A stretch of DNA of 64,000 nt, taken from positions 1 to 64,000 of the forward strand of contig NZ_CP011025.1 of assembly GCF_000238395.3 (NCBI RefSeq), given 5' to 3'. Origin of the DNA: Pseudoalteromonas arctica A 37-1-2. GTDB taxonomy: Bacteria; Pseudomonadota; Gammaproteobacteria; Enterobacterales; Alteromonadaceae. Made by a program: the position numbers and the translations under genes. This document shows positions 15,554 to 27,153 of this stretch, piece by piece. Each line of letters begins with the position of its first letter. Positions within the stretch are counted from its first letter, which is position 1. Under the pieces are notes generated by a model. It was not told the origin of the DNA. It made no database searches and worked only from the letters and a program-made list of their open reading frames with translations.

Positions 15554-15701
15554 TGCATTTCAATCAGTGTGCTTGCTTTAAATTAAAAATGCAACGAAAA
15601 ATTTAACTCGGTTACAATCGACTGGTTAAAATATAGCTGGTTTGGTGCTAAGGTGGTTGAAAAGTTTTTATTCACTACTTTAATTTTTATTAAAGGACAT
15701 T

Positions 15702-17588
15702 ATGAAAAAATATTTACTAAGTGTTGCGGCAGCTGCATTCATTTTCCCTCTTCACTCTGCCGAGGCAAGTATCGATAACGATGCCTTTTTAGATGCCGAA
15801 AAAAAAGTAAGGTACGGAAGTTACCAAGACTTTAAACAAGCGGTTAGTAACCTAAATCATCCGTTAAAACCGTATGTTGAAAAAACATATTGGCAACGTC
15901 ACCCGAGTATTAAGCATCAGGCAGAGATAGAAGACTATTTAAATATATATCAGCATACACCGCTTGAGTGGCCTGTGCGCAAAGCGTGGTTGGAGTATTT
16001 AAAAGAGAACAATGAAAAAGCGGCGTATATACGCAACTACCGTGAAACTTCTAATACTGGGCTTACCTGTACTTATTTAGATTTTCAGCTCGACTTGGGC
16101 GCGCCTGAAAAGGCGATTCTAAATCAGGTGACCGACTTATGGGCCGTTGGTAAATCGCAACCTAATGGCTGTGATAGTTTGTTTTCTACGTGGCGTAAAA
16201 AAGGCTACATGAAAGAAGAAACTGTTTGGAAGCGTGTAACACTTGCTGCACAAGGCGGGACGCAAAGCTTATTACCTTACTTAAAAACTTTATTGCCAAG
16301 TAAGGATCGTTACTTAGCTGATTTATACTTAAAAGTGCGAAAAGATCCAAGCACGGCAGCTGGATTATATCGATATAAAAATAAGTCGGCTAAAGAAGGC
16401 CAAATAGCAATTTATGGTGTTAAACGCTTGGTTTGGCGCGATAAAGAGCTTGCTTTAAAAGCATGGGAAAAACTAGAAAAAATATTTAAGTATAGTGATG
16501 AAGATAAAGCTGACGTGTATTACACCTTTGCGTTGTCACTTGCTTCAAGCGGGCATAAGCAAGCGAGCTTTTGGCTAAATAAAGTGCCGAAAGAGCGATT
16601 AGACAGCAAGCTTACTCAATGGCAACTGGGCAATATGCTCAAAACCCAAGATTGGGAAGGGATTGCTGCGTTTTTTACAGGTAAAGAGGATTTAAGCCTT
16701 GGCCAGCAATATTGGTTAGCTTATAGCTATGCTAAACGTGGCGAGCAACAAAAAGCAGACGATATTTGGAAAAAAGTAGCGGCTAATCGTGATTATTACG
16801 GCTTTTTAGCAGCAGCACGTTTAGGGTTGCCCGTTGATTTAAATAATCAACCTTTAGCAGTCGATAAGGTGCTTGTAGATAAAGTAAGTAATGCACCTGG
16901 CTTTAAGCGTGCAAAAGCACTTTATGATATTGAGCGCTTTACGTCGGCGCGCCGTGAGTGGAATTATTTAACGGGTACGTCTAGCGATGAAGAAAAGCTA
17001 GCAGCATCACAACTATCTACCGATTTAGGTTGGCACGACAGTACTATTTTTACTTTAGCAAAAATTAAAGCATGGGATAACGTAGAGCAACGTTTTCCGT
17101 TTGCGTTTCAAGATGTTTTTGAGCGCTACAGTAAACGTAGCAAGATAGATGTTGCCTGGAGTATTGCTATTGCAAGGCGCGAAAGCTCTTTTGCGCCAGA
17201 TGCACGCTCGCATGCTAATGCGCGTGGTTTAATGCAGTTATTACCTAGTACTGCTGAGTATGTAAATAAAGGCAGTGTGACAAGTAGTCGTTTATATCAA
17301 CCTAAAACAAATATTAGGTTAGGTACTAGTTACTTACAGTACTTAAAAAAGAAAAACCATGGCAATGAGGTGCTGGCAACAGCTTCTTATAATGCGGGTT
17401 ATCACCGTATAAAGCGTTGGTTACCTGATGACGCTATTCCGGCTGAGTTATGGGTAGAGCTTATTCCGTATCGCGAAACCCGCGATTACGTAAAAAATGT
17501 ATTTGCGTACAGGCAGGTTTACCATACAAGAATGGGCCGAGAAGGTAATGTATTAGCGCCGCTACTCGAAATGAAAATGGGCGGTTGA
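15702..17588 (+). CDS. slt: Soluble lytic murein transglycosylase Slt
   Basis: Slt cleaves the MurNAc-GlcNAc bond of peptidoglycan in the periplasm to form 1,6-anhydromuropeptides. The 628-residue product has a signal peptide ending near HSAEA, a long superhelical alpha domain, and a C-terminal SLT domain with catalytic Glu494 in ARRESSFAPDARS. The following ARGLMQLLPSTA and ATASYNAGYHR motifs are intact. Length and layout match E. coli Slt70 (645 residues with signal). It is divergent from fadB and ended by its own terminator. Confidence 0.95.
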   Translation: MKKYLLSVAAAAFIFPLHSAEASIDNDAFLDAEKKVRYGSYQDFKQAVSNLNHPLKPYVEKTYWQRHPSIKHQAEIEDYLNIYQHTPLEWPVRKAWLEYLKENNEKAAYIRNYRETSNTGLTCTYLDFQLDLGAPEKAILNQVTDLWAVGKSQPNGCDSLFSTWRKKGYMKEETVWKRVTLAAQGGTQSLLPYLKTLLPSKDRYLADLYLKVRKDPSTAAGLYRYKNKSAKEGQIAIYGVKRLVWRDKELALKAWEKLEKIFKYSDEDKADVYYTFALSLASSGHKQASFWLNKVPKERLDSKLTQWQLGNMLKTQDWEGIAAFFTGKEDLSLGQQYWLAYSYAKRGEQQKADDIWKKVAANRDYYGFLAAARLGLPVDLNNQPLAVDKVLVDKVSNAPGFKRAKALYDIERFTSARREWNYLTGTSSDEEKLAASQLSTDLGWHDSTIFTLAKIKAWDNVEQRFPFAFQDVFERYSKRSKIDVAWSIAIARRESSFAPDARSHANARGLMQLLPSTAEYVNKGSVTSSRLYQPKTNIRLGTSYLQYLKKKNHGNEVLATASYNAGYHRIKRWLPDDAIPAELWVELIPYRETRDYVKNVFAYRQVYHTRMGREGNVLAPLLEMKMGG

Positions 17589-17638
17589 ATATATGATACC
17601 AATCGACCAATAACTTAACACGATAGGTATAGGTATTA

Positions 17639-17677
17639 ATAAGGGGGATGTTTACGTGTTAAATATCCCCCTTTTTT
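17639..17677 (+). terminator. Terminator after slt
   Basis: AAGGGGGAT pairs with ATCCCCCTT across a loop of about 15 bases, followed by a T run. It lies about 50 bases after the slt stop. Confidence 0.85.
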
Positions 17678-17701
17678 GAGCGCTTAGTGTTTAAGTGGTA
17701 G

Positions 17702-19060
<1,359 letters not shown>

Positions 19061-19110
19061 TTCTAGTTAACACTAATTAGTTTATACACGTTAAAATACG
19101 TACATTATTT

Positions 19111-19135
19111 AAAGGGGCCTTTTGGCCCCCTTTTT
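19111..19135 (+). terminator. Terminator after pepQ
   Basis: AAAGGGGCC pairs with GGCCCCCTTT around a TTTT loop, ending in a T run. Confidence 0.9.
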
Positions 19136-19148
19136 ACAAGTTTAAAAT

Positions 19149-19763
19149 ATGCCTGAATATAAATATCCCGCTGCTGACGTTTTTCATCAAGAAGAAATTA
19201 AAAAAAGTACGTTTATAGTTCACATTGCACATACCCCCGATTTAAATTCAGCTAAAGCATTTATTAAAAGCATTGAAGAAAAGTATAGCGATGCGCGTCA
19301 TAACTGCTGGGCATATGTGGCAGGCAACCCCGGTGGCAGCCATGTTTATGGTTTTTCGGACGATGGTGAACCAAATGGCACTGCAGGAAAACCTATGTTA
19401 AATGTGCTGGTGGGTTCAGGCCTTGGCGAAATCACAGCTGTAGTCACACGTTACTTTGGCGGAATAAAATTAGGCACGGGCGGATTAGTACGTGCTTATG
19501 GTGGCTCATTAAATAATGCATTAGTAAAATTGCAAACGGTACTTAAAGTTCCCAGTGTTGAAATTACAGGGAGTAGCGGGTACAGCATGCAAGGTGCGAT
19601 TGAGCAGTTATTAAAAACAAAGTATCAAGTGCTTAATATTGATAAGCAATTTACTGCTAATATTGAATGGGTGATTACAATAGATAGCCGCGAAGCTCAG
19701 CAAGCAATCAAAGATATTTTTGATTTAAGTCACGGCGCAGTTGAGTTAACTATTAAAGAGTAA
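19149..19763 (+). CDS. yigZ: YigZ / IMPACT family protein
   Basis: This 204-residue protein (E. coli YigZ 204) belongs to the UPF0029/IMPACT family, whose bacterial members are of uncertain function and have been linked to translation or peptide handling. Family motifs are visible: KKSTFIVHIAHT near the N-terminus, DARHNCWAYV, the FSDDGEPNGTAGKPML signature and VTRYFGGIKLGTGGLVRAYG. The C-terminal ferredoxin-like domain follows. The pepQ-yigZ-trkH order is that of E. coli. Confidence 0.93.
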   Translation: MPEYKYPAADVFHQEEIKKSTFIVHIAHTPDLNSAKAFIKSIEEKYSDARHNCWAYVAGNPGGSHVYGFSDDGEPNGTAGKPMLNVLVGSGLGEITAVVTRYFGGIKLGTGGLVRAYGGSLNNALVKLQTVLKVPSVEITGSSGYSMQGAIEQLLKTKYQVLNIDKQFTANIEWVITIDSREAQQAIKDIFDLSHGAVELTIKE

Positions 19764-19859
19764 TAACCTACACAAATTGCATGTAATGCATACTGACCCG
19801 ATTTAATTTGGTTGATACTACTCAGCCTGAATTTACTAATAATAAAAGCGACAAGCTAA

Positions 19860-21311
19860 ATGCAATTTCGTACCATCATAAAAATTCTTGGCCAACTTGT
19901 TGCGCTGTTTAGTATTACCATGGTGCCTCCGGCACTGGTGTCTTTAATATATAAAGACGGTGGTGGTGTTCCTTTTGTTTTAGCATTTATCTTTAGTGTT
20001 GTTATTGGCATGATGGCTTATTACCCAAACCGCCATGAAAACGGTGACTTAAAAGCACGTGAAGGCTTTTTAATTGTTGTTTTGTTTTGGCTGGTACTTG
20101 GGGCGTTTGCGTCCTTGCCGCTTATATTTTTACAAGAACCTAATTTATCGCTCGCCGATGCGGTGTTTGAAGCATTCTCTGGCTTAACAACCACAGGCGC
20201 TACAGTACTTACCGGTATTGAGTACTTACCCAAGTCGGTGTTGTTTTATCGCCAGCAACTCCAGTGGTTTGGCGGTATGGGTATAATCGTACTCGCTGTC
20301 GCTATACTCCCCATGCTAGGTGTTGGTGGTATGCAGTTATATCGCGCTGAAATACCTGGGCCTGTAAAAGATTCCAAAATGACCCCGCGAATTGCCGATA
20401 CAGCAAAGCACCTTTGGTATATTTATGTGTCACTGACTATTGCTTGTATGCTGGCTTATTGGGCAGCCGGGATGGAGTGGTTTGATGCGATATGTCATGC
20501 ATTCTCAACGGTAGCGATAGGTGGTTTTTCTACTTACGATGCTTCTATGGGGCACTTTGACAGCCCTGTAATTAACTTTATTTGTGTGTTCTTTTTAATT
20601 ATTGCTGCTGTTAACTTCTCCCTGCATTACGCTGCAGTAGCCAGTCGTAACATACAAGTTTATATTCGAGACCCTGAGTTTAAGGTGTTTTTGTGTATTC
20701 AGTTAGCGCTGGTGGTTATTTGTTTTACCGTGCTTTCCTCTAACGAAATATTTGCCAATGGCGATGAAACCCTCGATCAGGCGTTATTTCAGGCTATTTC
20801 TATGAGTACAACAGCAGGCTTTGCTACTGATAACTTTTCAACATGGCCTTTGTTTTTACCTATTTTACTTATATTTTCGAGTTTTATTGGTGGCTGTGCA
20901 GGCTCTACCGGTGGTGGCATGAAAGTAGTGCGCGTGTTCTTACTTTACTTGCAGGGTGTGCGTGAGCTTAATCGTTTGGTGCACCCACGGGCTATATATT
21001 CAATCAAGCTGGGTCGTAAGGCGTTGCCAGACAAAGTAGTAGAAGCCGTGTGGGGATTTTTCTCTGCCTATGCGTTGGTGTTTATTATTATTATGTTAGC
21101 GCTTATGGGCACGGGTATGGATAACATAACTGCGTTCTCAGCCACTGCGGCTTGTTTAAATAACTTAGGTCCAGGTCTGGGGGATGTAGCGTCGCATTAT
21201 GGCGCTATAACCGATGGTGCTAAATGGTTGCTTACCATTGCAATGGTGTTTGGTCGCCTAGAAATATTTACTTTATTAGTGTTATTTACGCCTACTTTTT
21301 GGCGTGGATAA
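19860..21311 (+). CDS. trkH: Trk potassium uptake transporter TrkH
   Basis: TrkH is the membrane-spanning K+ channel subunit of the Trk system, gated by TrkA. The 483-residue product (E. coli 483) has the four-repeat M-P-M architecture. Selectivity-filter stretches are visible in FSGLTTTGATVL, FSTVAIGGFSTYD, STTAGFATD and ATAACLNNLGPGLGDV, and cytosolic residues GGCAGSTGGGMKVVR follow the third repeat. Its partner TrkA lies 2.1 kb downstream on the opposite strand. Confidence 0.97.
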   Translation: MQFRTIIKILGQLVALFSITMVPPALVSLIYKDGGGVPFVLAFIFSVVIGMMAYYPNRHENGDLKAREGFLIVVLFWLVLGAFASLPLIFLQEPNLSLADAVFEAFSGLTTTGATVLTGIEYLPKSVLFYRQQLQWFGGMGIIVLAVAILPMLGVGGMQLYRAEIPGPVKDSKMTPRIADTAKHLWYIYVSLTIACMLAYWAAGMEWFDAICHAFSTVAIGGFSTYDASMGHFDSPVINFICVFFLIIAAVNFSLHYAAVASRNIQVYIRDPEFKVFLCIQLALVVICFTVLSSNEIFANGDETLDQALFQAISMSTTAGFATDNFSTWPLFLPILLIFSSFIGGCAGSTGGGMKVVRVFLLYLQGVRELNRLVHPRAIYSIKLGRKALPDKVVEAVWGFFSAYALVFIIIMLALMGTGMDNITAFSATAACLNNLGPGLGDVASHYGAITDGAKWLLTIAMVFGRLEIFTLLVLFTPTFWRG

Positions 21312-21355
21312 ACGAGCGGCTTAAGTTTTAAATTACGAACTATTGGGAAAGGGAT

Positions 21356-22015
21356 ATGCCAACAAATTTAGAAAAGCTAAAGCATATAAGTGTAGGCAGC
21401 TTAGTCGACCTAGAAATATTAACACCTACAAGCAGTAAGCGTGTTAAAACTGAATTAGTTGGTTTACTCGATAAACAGTTTATTATTTTAAATTATCCCA
21501 ATGCAAAGCGTTTACCTGCGGCGAGTGACTATTTACGTGATGGCGTAATGGTTGTTGTAAGAGCGCTTATTGAAGGTAGTGGTGGGCAAGTTATTGCGTT
21601 TCGCCAGCAAATTATGTCGGTAGCCTCTCATCCCGCTAAACTCGTGTTTATAAACTTTCCAAAGCAAGTGCAGTTATTTGCGCTACGCTCACAAACACGC
21701 ATACCTACCTTATTACCTGCAAAGCTAAAGCTAAGTGACGATAGGGTACTTGAAGGCCTTATTAAAGACATTTCACTCACTGGTGTAATGTTTGATATTA
21801 GAGGCGATCAGCAAGTTGAAAGTATTAAAGATATGCAATGCACTGTCGTACTTAATAGCAGTGATAAAGATTTTGAAGGTGAAATTTGCAGTGTTAAAGA
21901 GCATGCCGCAGGTGTGCACTGTGGAATTAAGCTACTAGCAAGCGAGGATGAAATGAAAGCCTTTATGAAAGAGCATTTTATAGACCCTTCTGCGCTTGAG
22001 CCTACCGTTGAATAA
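21356..22015 (+). CDS. PilZ-domain cyclic-di-GMP receptor (YcgR-like)
   Basis: The 219-residue protein has an N-terminal YcgR/PilZN-like domain (about residues 10-105, GSLVDLEILTP ... VKTELVGLLDKQFIIL) and a C-terminal PilZ domain. The two c-di-GMP-binding motifs are intact: RSQTR (RxxxR) near residue 113 and DISLTGV (DxSxxG) about 30 residues later. Such proteins usually act as flagellar brakes or other c-di-GMP effectors. It follows trkH by 44 bases and may be co-transcribed, but no motility gene is nearby. Confidence 0.88.
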   Translation: MPTNLEKLKHISVGSLVDLEILTPTSSKRVKTELVGLLDKQFIILNYPNAKRLPAASDYLRDGVMVVVRALIEGSGGQVIAFRQQIMSVASHPAKLVFINFPKQVQLFALRSQTRIPTLLPAKLKLSDDRVLEGLIKDISLTGVMFDIRGDQQVESIKDMQCTVVLNSSDKDFEGEICSVKEHAAGVHCGIKLLASEDEMKAFMKEHFIDPSALEPTVE

Positions 22016-22478
22016 ATAGGTTTTCGCTTATTTGCAACAAAAAGGCATTTTATGTCAGTATTTATAAAATGTTTTTTTTCTCTTTCATAATTAAAATTAT
22101 TATTCAAATAAAACAACTGATTACGTATTATTTTTTACAGCTTATTTTTTGTTATTAAAGCTTCCTCGTTAAAATTTATCTCAATTATTCTTAAATCCGT
22201 CCTTTTAAAACCATACATTTAAAAATGTATCTTTTTATATAAACATAACTATATGTTTTTAATGGTTTTAATGTAGACCCTTTAAAACGTGTTGCTAAAG
22301 GGCAACAATAATTATTCTAAAAACGCCTTCTTGTTGTACGTTTTGAATTTAACTCATTGAAAATTATTAACTTTTAAATGTTGGCATCTAAGTTGTAATA
22401 GTCTAAGTGTACTGAACGAAATCGTGATTCAAAGTGAAATACTTAATCGCACACACATAAATTTGAAGGATACATATT
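22016..22478. other. AT-rich intergenic region before EF-hand genes
   Basis: No gene is visible in these 463 bases. A near-perfect inverted repeat at 22213-22230 (ATACATTT / AAATGTAT, 2-base loop, followed by CTTTTT) could be a weak terminator for the PilZ transcript or an operator. The last 150 bases probably hold the promoter of the first EF-hand gene, but I see no confident -35/-10 pair. Confidence 0.5.
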
Positions 22479-22691
22479 ATGAAAAGCATTAATAAAACTT
22501 TAGCACTTATCGCTATTGCATCTTCTTCAGCCGCTTTTGCTGCAACAGATTTTGACACACTGGATGTAGACGGCAGTGGCACAATTAGCCAAGCAGAAGC
22601 ATCAGTTGATGCAAAGCTAATGAGCATGTTTTCTGAGCTTGATACTGACCAAAATGGTGAGTTATCAAAAGAAGAATTTTCAGAAGCTTAA
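22479..22691 (+). CDS. Exported EF-hand miniprotein 1
   Basis: A 70-residue secreted or periplasmic protein: signal peptide MKSINKTLALIAIASSSAAFA, then a 49-residue mature chain that is almost entirely two EF-hands. Loop 1 is at residues 29-40 (DVDGSGTISQAE) and loop 2 at 55-66 (DTDQNGELSKEE), both with canonical acidic ligands and the central glycine. It has an AAGGA-type ribosome site. It is the first of three tandem paralogues sharing near-identical signal peptides and the ELSKEEF end. Likely a small calcium-binding or calcium-buffering protein; physiological role unknown. Confidence 0.88.
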   Translation: MKSINKTLALIAIASSSAAFAATDFDTLDVDGSGTISQAEASVDAKLMSMFSELDTDQNGELSKEEFSEA

Positions 22692-22830
22692 TTAAAAAGT
22701 ATTTATCCTGAGTTGCCAAAGACACCTAAGTAGGCAAGGGAGCTTACGAAAGAGGATAACAAGGAAGTGAAAAATTACGTTTTAAGTTAAACGAAGCAAT
22801 TTTTTTGATAGAACATTGAAGGATTAAGTT

Positions 22831-23043
22831 ATGAAACATTTAAATAAAGCATTAGCACTTATAGTACTAGCATCTTCTTCCGCTGCATTTGCAGCATCAG
22901 ATTTTGACAGCCTTGATATCGATGGTAGCGGCACAATTAGCCCAAGCGAAGCGGCAGTCGATACAGATTTAATGGCTGAATTTATTGAGCTAGATACCGA
23001 CGGTAGCGGCGAGCTTTCTAAAGAAGAATTCGCTAATTACTAA
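22831..23043 (+). CDS. Exported EF-hand miniprotein 2
   Basis: Second 70-residue paralogue. The signal peptide ends in SSSAAFA, and EF loops DIDGSGTISPSE (residues 29-40) and DTDGSGELSKEE (55-66) are complete. It is closest to copy 1 across the signal peptide and first loop. It begins 139 bases after copy 1, with an AAGGA site upstream. Confidence 0.88.
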   Translation: MKHLNKALALIVLASSSAAFAASDFDSLDIDGSGTISPSEAAVDTDLMAEFIELDTDGSGELSKEEFANY

Positions 23044-23127
23044 TTACTAATTAATCTTTTCAGATTAAACATTTTTCACAGTCAGGGATCTTTGAAAAGG
23101 ACTTCCCATATTACTAGGAATATTATT

Positions 23128-23343
23128 ATGAAAACATTAAATACAACGCTTGCAGTTATCGTTTTAGCATCTTCATCAGCAGCATATGCCGCAGTAGATT
23201 TTGCCTCTTTTGATGCAGATGGTAACGGTGCTATTACAATGGAAGAAGCAAAGGTTAACCCTCAGCTTGTAAAGATTTTTGATGATTTGGATACTGATGG
23301 TAATGGTGAAATCTCTAAAGAAGAGTTTTCAAAAGTACAGTAA
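23128..23343 (+). CDS. Exported EF-hand miniprotein 3
   Basis: Third paralogue, 71 residues from the ATG at 23128 (MKTLNTTLAVIVLASSSAAYA); an in-frame start at 23092 would add a charged stretch before the signal peptide and is unlikely. EF loops are DADGNGAITMEE (29-40) and DTDGNGEISKEE (55-66). It is the most divergent copy, with VNPQLVKIF in the linker helix. A terminator follows. Confidence 0.86.
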   Translation: MKTLNTTLAVIVLASSSAAYAAVDFASFDADGNGAITMEEAKVNPQLVKIFDDLDTDGNGEISKEEFSKVQ

Positions 23344-23366
23344 TCAATATTTAAGCATACTCCATT

Positions 23367-23393
23367 AAAGCCGCCTTAGTCAGCGGCTTTTTT
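23367..23393 (+). terminator. Terminator after EF-hand gene cluster
   Basis: AAAGCCGC pairs with GCGGCTTT around an 8-base loop, followed by TTT. It may also serve the convergent trkA. Confidence 0.88.
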
Positions 23394-23424
23394 GTGTATT
23401 AAATTAACTAATTAGAGTAACAAG

Positions 23425-24801
23425 TTAAAGGAATATAGCACTTACTTGGAATAGTTTTTCTACAACGGTAATGTGTTTTTTGTCGATTAAAAACATGATG
23501 ACATGATCGCCCGACATAATAATTGTATCATCGTGAGCTATCAGCACATCGTCATTACGTACTATTGCCCCAATAGTTGTACCTGCAGGAAGTTTTATGT
23601 CGGCAATCGCACGACCAACCACTTTAGATGTGTTTTCATCACCATGAGCAACGGCTTCAATGGCTTCTGCTGCGCCTTTACGCAGTGAATACACGTTAAC
23701 AATATCACCACGGCGTACGTGCGTTAATAACGCTGATATAGTTGCTTGTTGTGGCGATATGGCAATGTCTATTTCGCCGCCTTGTACCAAATCAACGTAA
23801 GCACCACGTTGAATAAGTACCATGGTTTTTTGTGCGCCCATACGTTTTGCAAGCATGGCCGACATAATGTTTGCTTCATCGTCGTTGGTTACGGCAATAA
23901 ATACATCGACTTGTTCAATATGCTCTTCTGAGAGCAGTTCTTGATCAGATGCGTCACCACAAAAAACGACCGTGTTATCGAGCATTTCTGAGAGTTGCTC
24001 GGCACGTTCTTTACTGCGTTCAATTAGTTTAACGGTGTGATTTTTTTCAAGTGAGCGGGCAAGGCCAGCCCCAATGTTACCGCCACCAGCTATCATAATT
24101 TTTTTATACGAACGTTCAAGTTTTTGTAGCTCGTTCATTACTGCGCGTATATGTTTTGTAGCGGCAATAAAGAATACTTCGTCATCGGCTTCAATAACGG
24201 TGGTACCCAATGGTTTTATTGCTTTACCTTGACGATAAATAGCAGCAACACGAGTCTCTACATTAGGGATGTGTTCTTTAAGTGCAGATAACGCATAACC
24301 TACAAGCAAACCGCCATAGTAAGCTTTTACGGCCACTAACGAGAGCATACCATCGGCAAACTGCAATACCTGCAAAGCACCAGGGTAGTCAATTAAACGG
24401 CGAATATACTTAGTGACCAGTGCTTCGGGAGCAATGTAATGGTCGATTGGTAAATCATCGTTTTGAAATAGTTTTTCACGGTATTTTAAATATTGCTCCG
24501 AGCGAATACGGGCAATTTTAGTGGGCGTTTTAAAAATACTGTACGCCACTTGGCATGCAACCATGTTCACTTCATCTGAACTGGTTACCGCTATAATCAT
24601 ATCGGCATCTTCAGCGCCTGCACGGCGTAATACATCAGGATGCGCACTGTGGCCCATAACCCCTTGTAAGTCGTACTTATCTTGAAGTTCACGTAATCGG
24701 TTACCGTCTATATCAACAACGGTAATTTCGTTTTGTTCGCCAACTAAGTTTTCAGCAAGCGTAGCACCAACTTGCCCGGCACCGAGTATAATTATTTTCA
24801 T
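23425..24801 (-). CDS. trkA: Trk system potassium uptake protein TrkA
   Basis: TrkA is the cytoplasmic NAD/ATP-binding RCK ring that gates TrkH. The 458-residue product (E. coli 458) has two RCK_N Rossmann domains, starting [19 protein letters not shown] and, in the second half, [20 protein letters not shown]. Each is followed by an RCK_C domain. It lies downstream of rsmB as in E. coli, with an intervening terminator, so it probably has its own promoter. Confidence 0.97.
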   Translation of the reverse strand: MKIIILGAGQVGATLAENLVGEQNEITVVDIDGNRLRELQDKYDLQGVMGHSAHPDVLRRAGAEDADMIIAVTSSDEVNMVACQVAYSIFKTPTKIARIRSEQYLKYREKLFQNDDLPIDHYIAPEALVTKYIRRLIDYPGALQVLQFADGMLSLVAVKAYYGGLLVGYALSALKEHIPNVETRVAAIYRQGKAIKPLGTTVIEADDEVFFIAATKHIRAVMNELQKLERSYKKIMIAGGGNIGAGLARSLEKNHTVKLIERSKERAEQLSEMLDNTVVFCGDASDQELLSEEHIEQVDVFIAVTNDDEANIMSAMLAKRMGAQKTMVLIQRGAYVDLVQGGEIDIAISPQQATISALLTHVRRGDIVNVYSLRKGAAEAIEAVAHGDENTSKVVGRAIADIKLPAGTTIGAIVRNDDVLIAHDDTIIMSGDHVIMFLIDKKHITVVEKLFQVSAIFL

Positions 24802-24833
24802 TATTTACCCGTGGTATTGATCATAATTTAATT

Positions 24834-24868
24834 AAAAAAATAGCCATTTAATGTTTCATAAATGGCTA
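24834..24868 (-). terminator. Terminator after rsmB
   Basis: On the minus strand, TAGCCATTT pairs with AAATGGCTA around a 10-base loop, followed by seven T residues. It lies in the rsmB-trkA gap. Confidence 0.85.
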
Positions 24869-24887
24869 ACTATTTAGTGTACGGCTA

Positions 24888-26183
24888 TTAGGCTTTTTTA
24901 ACTAGCTTAGCGTAATAAAATCCATCACTTTCACCGGGCAGTAACTGCAAACCTGGAGTTGTTACGGTATCATTTTCGTGTAGAGGTATATGTTCTACAT
25001 CATCGTTATTAGCTAAAAACTTAGCAACTTGCTGTTGGTTTTCTTGTGGAAGAACCGAACACGTAGCATATACCAATGTGCCACCTGGTTTTAACAGTGG
25101 CCAAATGCTATCAAGAATATCGTTTTGTAACTTAGATAAGTCTTCGATATCTGATGCGCGACGTAACCATTTTATATCAGGGTGACGGCGAATTACACCA
25201 GTGGCTGAACAAGGCACATCAAGCAAAATACGATCAAATAATTTTTCGTCCCACCAAGTATGTGGTTGTGAGGCATCGCCACATTGTAGGTCTGCACCTA
25301 AGCCAATACGAGTTAAGTTTTGCTTAACGCGTTCAAGGCGAGTTGAGTCGCTATCAAGTGCAAGTACATCAGCATCAGCAAGCTCTAATATATGACACGT
25401 TTTTCCGCCAGGTGCTGCACAGGCATCTAAAATATAGTCATCTGCTTTAGGTTCTAAAAAGCGGGCTGCCAACTGTGCTGCAGCATCTTGTACTGAACAT
25501 GCACCTGTATCAAACTCAGGCAACGAAAATACATCACGTGGTTTGGCAAGCTTAATCCCATCAATAAAGTCAGGGTTTAAGGTGTGTTCAATATCGTTAG
25601 CGCTAAGCATTTCGCTGTACTCTTGCGTGCTAAATTGTGCTTGATTTACACGAAGCCACATTGGCGCTTGTTGCTGGTTTTCTTCAAGTAGTGCTTCCCA
25701 GCTATCTGGGTAGGCTGTTTGCACCTGTTTAATAAACCAATTTGGATGGTTGTATAAACATACCGGAATAAGCTTCGCTTTTTCTTCAAGCTCTGCTTGT
25801 TGGCGCTGAAAACTACGTAAAATGGCGTTTATCAGCCCTTTTAATCCTAAAGCGCGCAGTTGAGCCAGTGCGTTTACAGTTTCTGAAATTGCAGCATGTG
25901 GTGGTACGCGCATATGCTGCAGTTGATAAATACCTACATATAATAAAAACTGAAATATTCTACGTTTACCTTTTAATGGCTGCTCTACTAAGTGTTGGCA
26001 GTAATTTTCAAGGCTCGGTAAGTAGCGTAAAACGCCATAACAAATTTGCTGTAGCAACGCTTTATCTTTAGGCGGCAAGCCTTGGCTTGCAAATGGAAGT
26101 TCTTGATTAAGCGATGCGCCTTTATCAACTACGTTATATAAAGTTTCAGCGGCCAGCGCTCGTACGTTTGGAACATTACTCAT
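24888..26183 (-). CDS. rsmB: 16S rRNA m5C967 methyltransferase RsmB
   Basis: RsmB (Sun/Fmu) methylates C967 of 16S rRNA using SAM. The 431-residue product (E. coli 429) has an N-terminal NusB-like domain (residues ~5-140) and a SAM-methyltransferase domain with [14 protein letters not shown]. The catalytic cysteines are in LDVPCSATG and [11 protein letters not shown]. Its start overlaps the 3' end of fmt by 8 bases, so translation is coupled. Confidence 0.97.
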   Translation of the reverse strand: MSNVPNVRALAAETLYNVVDKGASLNQELPFASQGLPPKDKALLQQICYGVLRYLPSLENYCQHLVEQPLKGKRRIFQFLLYVGIYQLQHMRVPPHAAISETVNALAQLRALGLKGLINAILRSFQRQQAELEEKAKLIPVCLYNHPNWFIKQVQTAYPDSWEALLEENQQQAPMWLRVNQAQFSTQEYSEMLSANDIEHTLNPDFIDGIKLAKPRDVFSLPEFDTGACSVQDAAAQLAARFLEPKADDYILDACAAPGGKTCHILELADADVLALDSDSTRLERVKQNLTRIGLGADLQCGDASQPHTWWDEKLFDRILLDVPCSATGVIRRHPDIKWLRRASDIEDLSKLQNDILDSIWPLLKPGGTLVYATCSVLPQENQQQVAKFLANNDDVEHIPLHENDTVTTPGLQLLPGESDGFYYAKLVKKA

Positions 26184-27129
26184 TGTTTTCGCCTAATATT
26201 GTGCCAGGGGTAACCCAGTCACTACGACCATTTAAAAAGTCGTTAATTGCCATTGGTTTTTTACCTTGCGGCTGTAATTGCGTAATACATAAAGCGTGTT
26301 CGCCACACGCCACTACTACGCCATTCTTATCGCTTGATAAAATTTGCCCAGGATCACCTGATTGCAGCACAACCTGCGCTTGATAAATTTTTACTGTTTG
26401 CCCACCCATTTGGGTAAAGCACACTGGCCATGGATTAAAAGAGCGAATGTTTCGCTCAATTTGCAGTGCACTCATTGACCAATCGATATTAGCTTCCTCT
26501 TTAGAAAGCTTTTTAGCGTAGTTAGCAAGTTCATCATTTTGAGGTTCAGGGGTGATCTCGCCATTAGCTAATTTATTAATGGTTTCAATTAACGCGTCTG
26601 GACCTAGCTCAGCAAGCTTTGTATATAAACTAGCGCTAGTTTCTGTCGTGCTAATAGGGCAGCGACTTATATGTAACATATCGCCGGTATCTAGCCCTTC
26701 ATCCATTTGCATTATTGTTACGCCGGTTTGCTCATCACCTGCCCAAATTGCGCGTTGAATCGGTGCAGCGCCGCGCCAGCGCGGTAATATAGAGCCATGC
26801 ACATTTAAACAACCCAAACGTGGGGCTTCTAATATAGCTTTAGGTAAGATTAAGCCATACGCTACAACAATCATAATGTCGGCATTTAAGCTTGTTAGCT
26901 CTGCTAGTGCTTCATCATTTTTTAATGACTGTGGCTGAAAAACCGGTAAGTTGTGCTCAAGCGCTAGCGCTTTCACTTCACTGGCTTTTAATTTTTTACC
27001 ACGACCTGCAGGGCGATCTGGCTGGCTATATACACCCACTATTTGGTGTTCGCTTTGTATCAGCGCTTGTAAATGACGTGCTGCAAAGTCCGGCGTACCG
27101 GCAAATATAATGCGTAATGGTTGAGTCAC
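26176..27129 (-). CDS. fmt: Methionyl-tRNA formyltransferase
   Basis: Fmt formylates initiator Met-tRNA using 10-formyltetrahydrofolate. The 317-residue product (E. coli 315) begins [16 protein letters not shown] and has the SLLP-type formyl-transfer motif as [17 protein letters not shown] with the nearby GLDTGDML. Its C-terminal OB-fold domain includes [10 protein letters not shown]. It follows def by 24 bases. Confidence 0.97.
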   Translation of the reverse strand: MTQPLRIIFAGTPDFAARHLQALIQSEHQIVGVYSQPDRPAGRGKKLKASEVKALALEHNLPVFQPQSLKNDEALAELTSLNADIMIVVAYGLILPKAILEAPRLGCLNVHGSILPRWRGAAPIQRAIWAGDEQTGVTIMQMDEGLDTGDMLHISRCPISTTETSASLYTKLAELGPDALIETINKLANGEITPEPQNDELANYAKKLSKEEANIDWSMSALQIERNIRSFNPWPVCFTQMGGQTVKIYQAQVVLQSGDPGQILSSDKNGVVVACGEHALCITQLQPQGKKPMAINDFLNGRSDWVTPGTILGENNE

Positions 27130-27153
27130 TGAGTTTTCCTAAGGTACTTATTA

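Noticed and set aside
22213..22230. Inverted repeat as a confident terminator after the PilZ gene
   Set aside because: The stem is pure A/T except one G-C pair at each side and it lies about 200 bases from the stop; kept only as a note in the intergenic entry.
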